Shown: positions 1 through 10,725, counted from the stretch's first letter. The stretch is DNA of 64,000 nt from Abelmoschus esculentus (GCA_035048815.1 JAUCBN010000026.1:18927501-18991500); one strand, 5' to 3'. Notes: generated by a model from the letters alone, not told the origin. Made by a program: numbers and translations.

Positions 1-223
1 GTATTCTTGACATTTTCCTCCTACAATTGGTCGGCAAAACATCATTGTGATAATTAAGCTAGCCAGTCCCTTCTAGCAGAATATAAAATTTTGAGATCTT
101 TATTCTCTCTTAGTCATGTATTAGGCATCATTTCTCAGTGGCCACCTTAGCTTATACTGTGTTTAATTATTTTTCCTGCCATACTCACAACCATTTCTGA
201 TGCTATTAGTTTGTAAATGGCAG

Positions 224-766
224 ATTGCCAATTTGAGCATAAGAACTTGCAATACCTCTGAATATTCCCGTATGGTCTTACTCGAGAAAAGTAAAATCGA
301 AATTGACAAAGATACGGATGTTGCTAAAGCTCGGAAGGTAAGCTATTGTATATAAGAATAGGAAACCTCAGTATTAGCCACTCTTAAGCTATTGTATATA
401 AGACGATTGGGTTTTCGGAAATAGGTACCAAAGAAAGGCGATGCACGTAAACTTTTGGAGTCTGCAGAGCCTAAAAAGATATTGCTTCAAATACTTACAG
501 TTGGTTTCGGCAATCTGATTGCAACCGCAGAAAACATCTGTCCGGGATCCGAAGAAGAAATTCCTCCAGAAGTTGTCGAAATCCTTAACAAGGCAAGTTC
601 AAATTGCTGTGCTCGGCTGTGTGCAAGTTGCTGTTGCATGTGCTGCATCCAATTCTGTTCGAAGATGAGTAATCAATGTGGCGTTGTATTATCACAAGTA
701 CTCGCTGCTGTTGCATGCATTGGCTGCAGTCAATGTTGCTCACTTTGCTTCTCTGAAGAAGGGTAA
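224..766 (+). CDS. 3' end of an uncharacterised Cys-rich protein (5' part outside window)
   Basis: Two exons can be joined in frame, 224-337 (38 codons after a CAG acceptor) and 425-766, with a GTAAGC donor and an ATAG acceptor around an 86-base intron. The first exon encodes a charged stretch (EKSKIEIDKDTD). The second opens with VPKKGDARKLLE and ends in a Cys cluster around residues 90-140 of the visible part (CCARLCASCCCMCCIQFC, then CIGCSQCCSLC). It stops at TAA shortly after the cluster. Alternating Cys and hydrophobic residues suggest a membrane-associated, possibly acylated or metal-binding tail, which is inference. I do not recognise the family. The gene must start left of the window or in further upstream exons I cannot define. 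It could also be a gene fragment. Confidence 0.5.
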
Positions 767-1140
767 TAGATTCATTTCCCAAGGTTCTAAAATAATCAAT
801 TTGGCCACTATATTAACCCTGATATGTGCTGCTCTGGGCTTTGGCTGCCTTCAATTTTACTCTCACAACTGTTCTGTTCTGCCTTGGACAAAGCTGGCTC
901 ATAACCGCATTCCCAGAGCTTAAAACTTCATTGTATATTGCTGTTTATAATGTGTAAGATGATATTAATTGCAATGTTACTTAAGTTTTAAGCATCCAAT
1001 ATACACATTGGCAGCCTCTTTTATTACTATCTGTTCTTTTGCTGCATCACAGTACTTAGAATCGAAGAATGATTGTGATATAGATTATTTCAGAATAACT
1101 GGAAATATGGTACATGAGTAGCAATCCTTAGACGTGGGAC
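767..1140. other. Spacer, no gene seen
   Basis: Likely 3' flank of the Cys-rich gene on the left and of the minus-strand gene on the right, which converge here. A second open frame (678-923) overlaps the Cys-rich exon, has no start context or similarity I recognise, and is treated as a shadow. Confidence 0.5.
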
Positions 1141-1661
1141 TCAGAATGACTCGTTTTCCGGAAGATGTTCAACATGTTCCTCGACTCCCAACTTGGAATC
1201 AACATGTTCATCGTCTGAATCTGTTTTCATGTGGAAAGTCTCCTGGAGTTTTGAAACACCTTTCTCCATGGGTCCTATTGCTTGATTTATAGTTAATACG
1301 ACATCCTCTACAACCTGTGTAGGATAGTTTCCATTGAGATTCGAAGTACTAAAATGTGTCTAATATGCTGTGCATCGAAGGAATACGACTTACCTGCTGA
1401 CCACCTTCGACAACTGTCTTGGACACTCTCTTTGATGCTTGTTCCAGGTGCCTCCACCCGAGTTTCTGTTTTTTGTAACATAGCAGGTTTTTCCTCATTG
1501 TTTTGTTCTACCTTCACAGCTGCTTTGGTCGTTTCTGTGGTGAACCTTTCCTTTCTGTTCTCGGAAACCGGAAGAAAATGGTAAGGTTCTGCGGAGAAGA
1601 CAAATATATGAAGTGAGCCATATACAACAGTATTGCCGCCACCGTCACCACCGCTTGCCAT
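1141..1661 (-). CDS. Small two-exon unknown gene with a +1 frameshift
   Basis: Exon 1 is 1394-1661, starting at ATG (MASGGDGGGNTVVYG), with a perfect CAG|GTAAGT donor. Exon 2 is 1141-1314 after a CACAG acceptor and ends at TGA. Exon lengths 268+174 = 442, one base too many. Read from the ATG, the frame loses sense after TETRVE. One frame over, the sequence continues as HLEQASKRVSKTVVEGGQQ and joins exon 2 in frame (VVEDVVLTINQAIGPMEKG, acidic C-terminus ending in PENESF). An extra G in the GTGGAGGCACC tract (about 1448-1454) explains this. Without it the product would be about 146 aa, hydrophilic and probably helical. I do not recognise the family. Either a decaying gene or an assembly insertion. 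Confidence 0.5.
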
Positions 1662-2239
1662 TCCTATTTCCTCTAGTTTAGATATATGACTTCAGCTACG
1701 CCTGAAGATAAGTACGGGACGCCACTGTCAATGCCAATGCAGTAATGCCATGCAGACATGCGTAGTGGAAATCTTAAGCGGAAATCAATCTGTTTAACTT
1801 GATTTGTTTCTTGACTGCAGATATTGTTCCGGAAATATAAATTCATATTTCGGTATTCATTTAATTTTACTAGTTTTTTGTTTTTTGAGGATGACAATTG
1901 AGAGTTCTATGAACTTGAATTTGTTTCTCATCTTTTCTTCGACATGTAAATTCGTTAGTTTGCCTTGTTAGTTTTACCGCTTAATAGTAGACGATTAGTA
2001 TCGCAAAAATGAACAAAGCATTCGATGAATGAACAAATATAAAAATAAATACGTTCAATTCGTTTATGTTCACGAACTAGTTTATTCTGTTCAATCAAGA
2101 CACTTGATTTTAGTACTAAACCCCTGCTGTAGACTTATTATGAAACCTACACTCAATGGCTTGTGCCAAGTGACAAACATTAAGCCTGATATCTAATGCT
2201 GAGTCTGAAGTGAGTCGAGAACCATCTCGACTCGAGCTT
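1662..2239. other. Spacer with a GTTCAT/TGAAC-rich repeat
   Basis: AT-rich. Bases about 1995-2095 contain several copies of GAACAAAT and GTTCA motifs in both orientations, resembling stretches near 10.83-10.99 kb and 41.8-42.15 kb. No coding potential seen. Confidence 0.4.
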
Positions 2240-4197
2240 TTATCTCTGAAACACTTTACCAACAAAGCCTTGCAAAGAACTCCCCATTCCGGCACCAACA
2301 GCTTCTGCCAAATACTTTGCCTGCAATATCTCACTTCATTAGGACTCCAATTTTTCCCATATACAAAAGGAGAAAGAAAAGAAAAAGAGAGGAAGGAGAA
2401 ACTACCTCCTGAATTGTCTTCTTCAAATCGAAAGCATCTTTCACCCGATTATCCAAGAACAGCCATGTATCCCGGAACTCTGCAGGGAAATGGTAAGTAA
2501 ACGAAATGCTATTTAAAACATTGCATCTCCATAAGAACACCAAACTTCTAAACACATGAAGGTAAAGGAAACGAACCAGGGGAGCTGTCAGTCAGCATGT
2601 AAATCTCAGTTGTTGAGTATATCCCTCCTAGAACAGTGCGCTTCACATACCAATCTAAATCGGAGGTCTCATCATCAGCTGCATGCCAGATTTCATCAAC
2701 CAGCATTGCCCGCTGCTTAAAACTTGTTGAAACATTCAATGGATGTGCCTACAAAGAATTGAGAAAACATTTGTCTTTAAAGATGAAGGATTCGACTACG
2801 TATACTAGAATCTTTTAACAAGAGAGAAAAAGGTATAAGAACTGATACTTGAATACTGAGAGCTTGAGGCCATTTTGATATATAGGGTGCTTGCATTTCA
2901 AGGCGAAGCTTTACAAGCTTGTAGATACGCTGGCTAGGAGTCAAGTTTTGTAATTCCTCGCCGGAGTCAATTCTATCGATAAGCCTTTGTAAGCAGTCAT
3001 CCATGAAAAACTGTAGAGAAAGGGGGAAATCAACTTCAAGTCATTGTTGGACAACGAAAGAAAACGTAGAATCAGACCGTAATATACAGATACAACAAAT
3101 CAAGAGTGTAGCATCAGGAAACCTGCATTTACTGAATACAGTCAACAACCAACTTGGGAATATATGGGGGAAATCAACTTCAAGTCATTGTTGGACAACC
3201 AAAGAAAACATATCATACTAACTGAATTGACAAAGCTAAGTACGAATCAGACCGAAAGATAGTTACAGTCTTACAGATACAACAAATCAAGAGCTTAGCA
3301 TTGAGAAACCTGCATTTATTGAATACAACAACCATCTTGAGAATACAAAGACCAAAACAAATAAAGTTCAATATTCTTTCCAGTTTCAACCACTTCATTT
3401 GCAGAGGGAAGGAAACTGGGTGGATTTGTACCTTATATCATATAGTGTTAAAGACCAATTGAAACTTTATTATTCCCTTACCTATTCCTTTCCCTTCATT
3501 CCTCTTGATTCATTCAAAACATAGTGTTAAAGACCAATTGAAACTTTTACATAAGCAATACAATCAGATTGTTCATAAATTGCAATGCCTTCACTAAAAT
3601 TACCATGCCTAAACTGATAACAATCACACTCAAAGAATGAATTTGACAAATAAACCAATGGAATATCAAAAAGGGGGAAACCAGGGCTAATAAAAATTGG
3701 AACTTTTGTTTAACCCAAAAAATTACCTCGACAAGGGCAGCTTCTTTTCGGGGGAAAGATCCAACAATGGAAGGAGAAATCCCAACTTCCTTTGCTCCTG
3801 CTATCATTGCCTCTTCATTCCATCCCAATCTTATCTGCAGTTTTAAAAAAGAAACAATTTTTAACTCTAAGAAAATCATAAATAATAATATAGTTTCAAA
3901 ATGGTAGCATTAATCGATGTACGGACGACGTGTCGTAGCGAGGCTTGAAGAACCCGAGCTTGTTCCCCTTCGTACTCAGTTCTCTGGTTCTGTCTCTCAT
4001 GACGCGGATGATGCCTGGAAACTCGTCGAAGAAGAAGAAGGAGACGTTGAAGAATCAGGTGGTCGATTTGGAACCGTTTGAGTTTCTGTTGTGGTGGAAA
4101 ACCAAGAAGAGCTAATTACTGTCCTCAGATCACGGTGTCGGAGGATGTGGCGTCCTCCTCCGCTAAGTATGATGCGATTCACCACCGTTCGATACAT
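2240..4197 (-). CDS. COQ9: COQ9, mitochondrial ubiquinone biosynthesis protein, exon 1 frameshifted
   Basis: COQ9 is a lipid-binding, TetR-fold helical protein that supports COQ7 hydroxylase in coenzyme Q synthesis at the mitochondrial inner membrane. Exons (minus): 3927-4197, 3727-3834, 2849-3010, 2577-2748, 2406-2479, 2240-2320, all with usable splice sites. Family hallmarks in order: YEGEQARVLQASLRHV, RLGWNEEAMIAGA, SPSIVGSFPRKEAALVE, EMQAPYISKWPQALSIQ, DEIWHAADD, DWYVKRTVLGGIYSTTE, EFRDTWLFLDNRVKDAF, EAVGAGMGSSLQGFVGKV. The start MYRTVVNR resembles the Arabidopsis MYRT start and a Ser-rich targeting peptide follows. Exon lengths sum to 868, net +1: near 3995-4000 the frame meets TGA in TCATGAGAGA, while one frame over reads ERQNQRTEYEGEQ. 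A single indel there would restore about 288 aa. All later exons are clean, so this is either a young lesion or an assembly error. Confidence 0.85.
3027..3352. repeat. Diverged tandem duplication inside COQ9 intron 2
   Basis: The block starting GGGGGAAATCAACTTCAAG near 3027 recurs from about 3167. Both units share GTCATTGTTGGACAAC, AATCAGACCG, ACAGATACAACAAATCAAG and AAACCTGCATTTA..GAATACA. The units are about 140 and 180 bases and differ by small insertions and substitutions. Confidence 0.8.
3442..3547. repeat. 27-base direct repeat in COQ9 intron 2
   Basis: The 27-base string beginning ATAGTGTTAAAGACCAATTG occurs at 3442-3468 and 3521-3547, apparently identical, with 52 bases between. It could be a local slippage or insertion footprint. 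Confidence 0.8.
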
Positions 4198-4590
4198 TTC
4201 AGCTGCGTCCTTCTTCCCTTTAAGTTCCGGTTCCGAGATTGATTTCTCTATATATGTGTATAAAACCTCCACATGGATGAATTATAAGCCCCCCAACGTT
4301 TCCTTGAAACAGTCCACCAAAATTAGTGAAGATACTCCCAACCACACATGTCCATCAACGTTCCATTAAATCTGTCGAAGAATGGACAGTGTAGCCTATA
4401 ACATCCTGGCCCAAATCGAAGATGGGTTTAAACTTAGAAATCTGAACGGTCAGATATGGGCATGTTAAAGATCCAGGCTTTATTTGAAGCAAGTCGACTA
4501 CCAAAGATTTCCTATAACAGGAGTTGTTGTCGTGTTTGACGAGTTCATCTCAACTACTGTTGTTTAAAATTCCTTGATTATCTGGATAGA
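4198..4590. other. Spacer upstream of COQ9 and of the polygalacturonase relic
   Basis: A short divergent intergenic region. The COQ9 frame is open back to another ATG at 4272, but the ATG at 4197 gives the family-typical MYRT start. No clear TATA box for either gene. Confidence 0.4.
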
Positions 4591-5802
4591 ATGCGACCCT
4601 TCAACTATTCACCTACTGCAGCTAGTCTGCTTGTACTCAACGATGGTGTCACATTGCTTCTCGTTGCCGTAAAATGAAACCTCGGATTTCACTTCTTGCT
4701 TGTTGGAAATGACGTTTGAGAGGGCTGTCTCGGCGATCTCCAAGCTTGGGAGGAAAGGAGGTGCAAGGCTCAATGTTCCGCCTGGGAAATGGCTTATGGC
4801 GCCGTTTAATCTCACTAGCCATATGACTTTGTTTCTAGCTCAGGATGCTGAGATTCTTGGAATCCGGGTTGGTTTTCCCAGTTTCTTGCTGATATTTTTC
4901 TCTATCAAATCCATTGTTGAATTCTTGGCTTACAAGTAAGTTCAAATTTAGCAATGAAAGGGAACTGATAATTAGTTTAAGATCCTTTTCGTGCTAATAT
5001 AATGGTGTTAGTTTAAGTGATTTCTCTTTGTTGAATCCAGTTCTTCAGCTATTTTGTTTAAAAACCACATTGATGTTGTTATAACTGGTTAGCTTATTCA
5101 CCCCTCAACTCCGGAGAGATGTTGAACCATGTTCACCACGTCATCGTCTAAGCAATCAGGACCGTTGATCTTTAAATTATCACCTAATAACTACTCACCC
5201 ATGTACGAAAAAGACGATGATTCACTTGAAAAAAAATTAAGATCAACGGTCCTGATTGCTTGGGATCATGGATGACGTGGTAAATAGGGTTCACCTAATA
5301 ATTTTTCCTGCTCTTGATAAGCTGTAATTTCGGTTTTCAATTCCTTTAGTGATCTTTTCTTCTTAAGCTGATTGAGTTAAAAGGTTCCTCGCATCTTGGA
5401 GTTTAAGTCTCTTATGATCATGAGCTATATGGAATCAGTCTCTTATGGTTCCATAAATGGACAGGGTCAATCACGGTGGAACAAGTATCACCAGAAGTTA
5501 CTCAACCACTCTAGAGGTTCGAGAACATAAGCTTCACCGGGGTACACGGTGAAGGAGTCCCTGTACCTGTTCGTATACATGGCAACGAAGACATTCCTAT
5601 CAGAAACGTGACGATTAAGGATATGATTGTCGGGATAACATACAAGAAGAAACGTATACTCGAATGCGCATTCGTTCAAGGCCGCGTGATAGGGACCATC
5701 TTCCCTGTTCCTTGTGAAAACCTTGACATATACGATGAAGAGGACAGGCTTGTAAAGCTCTCAACAGCCCAGAATGCAACATATTTAGATTATGGAATCT
5801 GA
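4591..5802 (+). pseudogene. Polygalacturonase (GH28) relic, middle deleted
   Basis: GH28 polygalacturonases hydrolyse homogalacturonan in the cell wall. Visible pieces in order: a possible N-terminus with a hydrophobic anchor (MRPFNYSP.., 4591-4674, ends in TGA); FERAVSAISKLGRKGGARL then NVPPGKWLMAPFNLTSHMTL (from 4712); DVVITG (about 5072-5090); a diverged GSINGQGQSRWNKY (about 5450-5495, the normal INGQG..WW region); then ENISFTGVHGEGVPVPVRIH and the clade-typical C-terminus CAFVQGRVIGTIFP to LDYGI (stop 5802). The catalytic segment (NTD, DD, GHG, RIK) between NHSRG and ENISF is missing, and several frames are broken. A 182-base MITE lies right after the DVVITG exon. Neither the order of events nor any remaining function can be read from the sequence. 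Non-functional with high confidence. Confidence 0.85.
5117..5298 (+). mobile_element. MITE copy A (inverted-repeat element)
   Basis: The left part (GTTCACCACGTCATC.., AATCAGGACCGTTGATCTT) is the inverse of the right part (AAGATCAACGGTCCTGATT, GGATGACGTGG..GGTTCACC). The centre is AT-rich. The left terminus is more diverged than the right one, which ends GTTCACCTAA. The element is the reverse complement of the copy at 60567-60748 and has the same length. It has no coding capacity, so it is a non-autonomous element. Confidence 0.85.
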
Positions 5803-6452
5803 GAAGACGGCACAGTCTCTGTCAACCATCTTTATGGGATCAAATTCGAAAGGCTTCAAACTGTATATCTGAAAATGAGGTAGGTTTGCTTAAATCAGGG
5901 AGTTGTGTACAGATGCAAGGAGATAACTTTTCTACTTGAATAAATCATAAAGGTTGATTCGATTTAAAAATTCATATTAAATTTTAAAACAATACATAGT
6001 ATATTCTTAATAAGATATCTAAATTCGAATATCAAAATTAACTGAACAGATATTATTATGAGATCATGATAGGAACACATGTTAAAAGTCAAATCTTATA
6101 ATATTGAAAACATGTAGAAAAAGAGCATAAACTGATAAAAACATCTCCGTGGTCGACACCAAAATATCAACACGTGTTGAAAGTCGCAAACAAACGAGAC
6201 AATAAAGATAATGGAAGGTGTAGGCACAGCTGCAAGCTCAAAAGAAGAAAGCTTTCATTTATTCCTCGTGCTTTTAAACCCAGCCACCTTCTTCTACCTT
6301 TTCTCATATAAATAAAATTTCTTGCTTTGCTAAAACATCATAGATTTCGAACAGATCCTTGATTTAGCTGCTAAGTAAAAGCTTTAAAGAATCCAGGGGA
6401 TTTGTTTTTTTCCTCTGAAAATCCGAAAGATCCTTGATTTAGCTGCCCGAAG
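5803..6452. other. Promoter region of the JAZ-like gene
   Basis: AT-rich in the first 250 bases, then richer in mixed sequence near 6140-6300 with a palindromic G-box at 6171. The leader just before the ATG repeats the string AAAGATCCTTGATTTAGCTGC-like twice (about 6354-6372 and 6427-6445), a local duplication in the presumed 5' UTR. Confidence 0.5.
6171..6176. promoter_or_regulatory. G-box CACGTG within ACACGTGT
   Basis: The palindrome AACACGTGTT lies about 280 bases before the JAZ start codon. G-boxes are the known binding site of MYC2-type bHLH factors, which activate JAZ promoters in the jasmonate feedback loop. Occupancy here is inferred only. Confidence 0.55.
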
Positions 6453-7974
6453 ATGTCTTGTTCACCGGAGAAGTCAAGCTTCACGCAAACCTGTAGCCTT
6501 TTGAGTCAGTACTTGAAGGAAAAGGGTAGCTTTGGAGATCTAACTCTAGGAATGACATGCAACGTTGAGGCTAATGGTAAGTTATTCATTTCTTTAATTA
6601 TTAAAGGAGGAAACTTGATAAAAATAAGAGGTTTAATCAAATAAATGTTAAAAGTTTTGATTTTTCTTTAAAATCTTGGAATTGACACATCCATGTATTT
6701 AATGATTCAAAACAGTCAAAAAAACATGTCCTTTATTCTCTCGGTCTCCCCTGGAAATACTCAAGAATAAGATTAATCATGTGCGTACGTAATGTACAAT
6801 TCTGTTGAGAAATTCATGCCTTGGTTTAGATCCATTAAGATTACTGTTTTGGACTATAAATATCCAGTAGTTTAGTTGTTAAAAGCATATAATTGGATGA
6901 ACTTGTAAGCTTAGTTTTAGATTATATCAGAGTTTTGAGTCTAGTGTGTAGTCTTGTTTATGGATATGTTGCAGGGAATCCAGAGATGCTGCTGCGTCCT
7001 TGTCCTACCATGAATTTGTTTCCGATCAATGAGGAATCTGGTGATGATTGTGGCTGCGACTTTGTGGAGACTCCGAAACCGAGATCGATGGATTTGTTCC
7101 CTGCACAAGCTGATTTTCCATCACTGCCGGTTCCCAATGACGAAAGGGTTGATTCTAGTGTTGCTGCCTTGAACAATCCGGCTGCGACGAAGCCTCAAAC
7201 TGCACAGATGACTATCTTTTATGGTGGACAAGTGATTGTGTTCAATGATTTCCCGGCTGATAAAGCTAAGGAAATCATGCTTTTAGCTGGCAAGGAGAGC
7301 TCTCAAAGCAATAGTGGCAACCCCAACCCTGCACATATGAAATCCCCCTTCTAGCATGGCTAGAAGTCCTATTGAATCCGGTATCAGAGTTCCTCCGACC
7401 TCTAATTTCAGCAACACCGTAACACAAGATTGTGTCTGGTCTGCTCATCGACCAATTTCTGGCAGCGGTAAGCCTAATTGTCCATTTCGTTCTTCTAGTA
7501 GTCAGAGTTAGGAAGATGGAGTTCGGTTCATATTTTTGTGTACTGCAGATTTACCAATTGCAAGAAGAGAAAGGATAGGTAGGCATCTAGAGGTCAAGTA
7601 AAGGAAACCATACTTCAAAAACCTTTGTAATTTGTTTTGACATAGTGATCTAGAGTCAATTTTGTGTCATTGATTCTTTCTTTAGGATTCGAGTCTTCCC
7701 TGTCGGAATCGACCATCTGTCTGTACATAAATCGTTGTATTCATCAAAACAAAACCTTAATAAGATTAAAGCAGATGCAGTTTAAATAAGTTAAAGTCCT
7801 CCTTTGTCTAACTGTTAAAAAAACTTATTATGTTTGATATCCTCATATGATCATTTTGACAGGATCACTACAAGAGCACCATACCAGACAGGTAACCCAG
7901 GGCCGGCAGCATTGCCTTTCAAGCCCGTTGACAGCAAACCATGGCTCGGTTTGGCCACTCTATCCCCACAGTAG
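6453..7974 (+). CDS. JAZ1: JAZ1/JAZ2-type jasmonate ZIM-domain repressor, frameshifted and with a damaged Jas region
   Basis: JAZ proteins repress MYC factors and are degraded through COI1. Exon 1 (6453-6576) encodes the N-terminal motif FTQTCSLLSQYLKEKGSFGD. Exon 2 from 6975 encodes the TIFY/ZIM motif MTIFYGGQVIVFNDFPADKA. The frame stops at 7354 after HMKSPF. One base fewer in the CCCCC run (about 7347-7351) lets it continue as PSSMARSPIESGIRVPP to a GTAAGC donor at 7468. The Jas exon at 7549 reads DLPIARRERIGRHLEVK then TAA, so the usual FLEKRK end and donor are altered. The last exon (7863-7974) still reads ITTRAPYQTGNPG to PWLGLATLSPQ. As read, exons 1 and 2 give a 167-aa protein with the TIFY motif and no Jas degron. 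Symbol by similarity; could equally be JAZ2. Confidence 0.8.
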
Positions 7975-8378
7975 TTCGAGTCAAGTCGCCTCAAACTCTT
8001 TTTTTATGAGGCTTATTGTTAAGCCTGCTGTTTCCTTAACTTTTCTAGTCATATCAGCTCTTAGGAGCCCCTCTCTTAGATCTAACTCTCAATCAAAATC
8101 CCATTTTTAAATGGGAATTGGCAAGATTTGAATTGAATATCAAATCACAGTCATATCCTGCTTTATTATCAACAATCATGCTGCTTTATTGATTTGCAAC
8201 CTGAAAACCAGAGATTCAAGTTTAATTTAATCCCCACACCCATCTGGAAAAACTCAAGGTGATCACTACAATTATGTAAACTACAAAAGTAAGTTCATTT
8301 CAATATCAGATTCCAAAATTTTCCTTCTGTTCTAAACAATGTTATTATAGTTCCTCAAGAGACCAAATCATGGTGATG
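7975..8378. other. Convergent spacer between JAZ and FLZ genes
   Basis: Presumed 3' UTRs of both genes. No other feature seen. Confidence 0.5.
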
Positions 8379-9111
8379 CTAAATTGCAAGAATCCCAGTT
8401 GAGAAGAAAATTTCCCCAGAATTATAAGACCTTGAAACTTCTGATGTGCACTGTTCTTTCCTCTCATCCATCAGCATCTGAGTTGACCTACACTCTGAAC
8501 TGCAGAAAGCTTTATCTCCCCTGAAAAAAACACACCATTAATCACCATAAGGCATAAATCAACAAGCAAAGGAACCTAGATTGACAAGAAAAAGCAAACA
8601 GCATCACAAAGGACCAAAGGGTATTTAGTATTTACCTGTACATGTAAATATCTCTGCCATGCAATTGTTTCCTGCACAAATGACAACAGCTGAGAAACTC
8701 TGAAGTTGGGAAACTAGCATCTTCCACAAACCTAGCTGCTGCTGGGGTTCCCATTTCCTCAACATCACAATACACCTTTTTAGATGAATCGCCAGATCCA
8801 TGGCTAATCACATATGTAAACTCCTCCAATTTGTCCATCTCTAGATCCTCATTTCTTCCATTCTTCCCAGAATTGACAACAATCAGATTTGAGCTACAAA
8901 CAGCATGGTTGCAGGACTTATCCAGTGCAGCAATAATTCCTAATCCAACTCCACCAACATCATATCTCTTCACACCTCTTGGTGATGGAGTTTTGATATG
9001 GAATGGAGTTGTGGGGATTGTAACAGCATCTAAAAAGAATCCTGGTTTTTTGCCTGAAACCAGTAGTTCAGACAACTTTCCAATCATCGGACGTGGTCTC
9101 CTCCCTGACAT
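8379..9111 (-). CDS. FLZ: FCS-like zinc finger (FLZ, DUF581) protein
   Basis: FLZ proteins are plant-specific adaptors that bind the SnRK1 kinase through a C2C2-type finger. Two exons: 8636-9111 from ATG (MSGRRPRPMIGKLSELLV), then 8379-8520, joined across a CAG|GTAAAT donor and a TTTCAG acceptor, 205 aa in frame. The FLZ motif spans the junction: FLSCCHLCRKQLHGRDIYMY followed by RGDKAFCSSECRSTQM, with both Cys pairs present. The N-terminal GVKRYDVGGVGLGIIAALD and the tail after the finger are typical of the family. It lies between the JAZ and ERF genes, as I recall for the Arabidopsis homologues. No lesion seen. Confidence 0.93.
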
Positions 9112-9384
9112 AACTAGGAACTGATCAAAAGAGAATCAAAACATTGGCTATGAGATGAGAATTGGAGAGATATTTGAAGCTGTTTCTGTCCTACACAGCA
9201 GGTAGCCAAATGTAGAAAATTATGGAGGAGTGGTCCTATTGGAGTAGGTGGTAGACTCAGCCCATGGTTTAGTTTGTCCGTTATTGCTATTTTTAATCAA
9301 ATTCAATTATTTTTGGATGCTGTACACAACTGTATGTTAGAATAGATGAGTTACCAAATAAGTATATTCAATAGCCGGATGCGC

Positions 9385-9500
9385 ATGAACCGTTGTTATT
9401 CTTAAAGGTCATGGTTCGAGCAATAATAATATTAGTATAGTATTTAAATAATTAATGTTTAATGATTGAAAGTATACTCTATAAAACAAATGTTACTGTA
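9385..9500 (+). repeat. SINE-like repeat, copy A (diverged)
   Basis: Contains TTCTTAAAGGTCATGGTTCGAGC, with a tRNA B-box-like GGTTCGAGC, followed by an AT-rich tail with TTTAATGATTGAAAGTATA. It aligns by eye with copy B 350 bases downstream. Confidence 0.5.
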
Positions 9501-9734
9501 ATATTGTAGTTGATTCAAAAAAAAATAATCATTAAATGTGTAAAATAAATTTTTATCAATAATTTTTTTAAAATACTATACAAGTTTTAATTTTTTGATT
9601 ATCCTCTTCAGATTTTGTCTTACACAATAAGTAATGTATTTAAAACTTAATTTGCATATTTTAGAATAATAGATAATTTTAGTAAAAAATTAAATATTTA
9701 TGTTAATACATTCAAATTCGATAATTTATATATC

Positions 9735-9890
9735 GTGTTGTTGTATAAATTATCTTATCTAAGTGATTAAGGAAACAATTATTGTTCTTGGAGGTCACGA
9801 GTTCAAACATCATTATTATATCACAGTAACTGAGTGATCAATGTCCAATAATTAAAAGTATATTATAAAACATATATTATTATAACGACC
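9735..9890 (+). repeat. SINE-like repeat, copy B
   Basis: Reads CTAAGTGATTAAGGAAACAA, then TTGTTCTTGGAGGTCACGAG, TTCAAACATC and GAGTGATCAATG. The first block resembles a tRNA A box, and CACGAGTTCAAAC sits at the B-box position. Same family as the copies near 10.6, 14.7 and 48.5 kb. Confidence 0.6.
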
Positions 9891-10619
9891 GTAATTGATT
9901 AAAAATATATATATATATATAGTTAATAAAACATAAATAAATATTATTGTATAATTATATCAGCGGTGGGACCCATATTTATAATTGTGTATCGTCTAAT
10001 GATTGATACCTGATCTCGAAGGTTATGGGCTTATGGCCCACATTTCCCTACCTGCAGTAACCCCACGAAAGAATTCTCCGGCCGCTCCACCATCACCGTT
10101 TATATTCTCCTACGTGGCGCAAATCTAATGGCATTCCTATTTCTATATGATACTGTGATTACCATTGGATTAAAATAATTCACAAGAAAACAAGAAATTG
10201 AATATACAATTTTAAAAATTATTTAAAAAATAAATAAATTATTCAGTCCAACTACCCTCAAATATTAATTTATTTAAAGCAACTGAGTGTTGAATAATTC
10301 TCTTAAAATTAGTATCTTCAAAGTATGAATTCAGACAATTTTTTAATGGGTGGTATAACCATAGAAATATTAAATTATAATGAACAAATCTGCAGGGTAT
10401 CTTGTAATGACATAATTATATGTTAATTAATTTGAATAATCAAATATATAATTTTATATTTAAAATTATAAATTTAATTATAAATTTTATTCTAAATTAA
10501 TTATTAAATCTTTTAATCTTTTAATTTTATTTTAAATTATAATTATAATTTTGAATTAGTTTTTAAACGGAAAGATTTTTTTAACAAGCTAAGATTAATT
10601 ACAGTAGTATTTGTTCTAG

Positions 10620-10725
10620 AATATAATCTTCATCATTTGACATTGATCGCTCAATTACTCTGTTGGCATCGCTGGTGCTCAAACTCGTGACTTCTAAAAA
10701 CAACAACCATTCCTTCCATTTTTTA
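10620..10725 (-). repeat. SINE-like repeat, copy C
   Basis: Plus strand reads GACATTGATCGCTCAATTAC, GGTGCTCAAACTCGTGACTT and CAACAACCATTCC, the inverse of copy B. The family core GATCGCTCAA is intact. Confidence 0.65.

Noticed and set aside
2240..4197. Two separate lesions (a nonsense codon and a T insertion) in COQ9 exon 1
   Set aside because: Reading ERQNQRTEYEGEQ in the next frame shows that one indel near 3998 explains both apparent defects.
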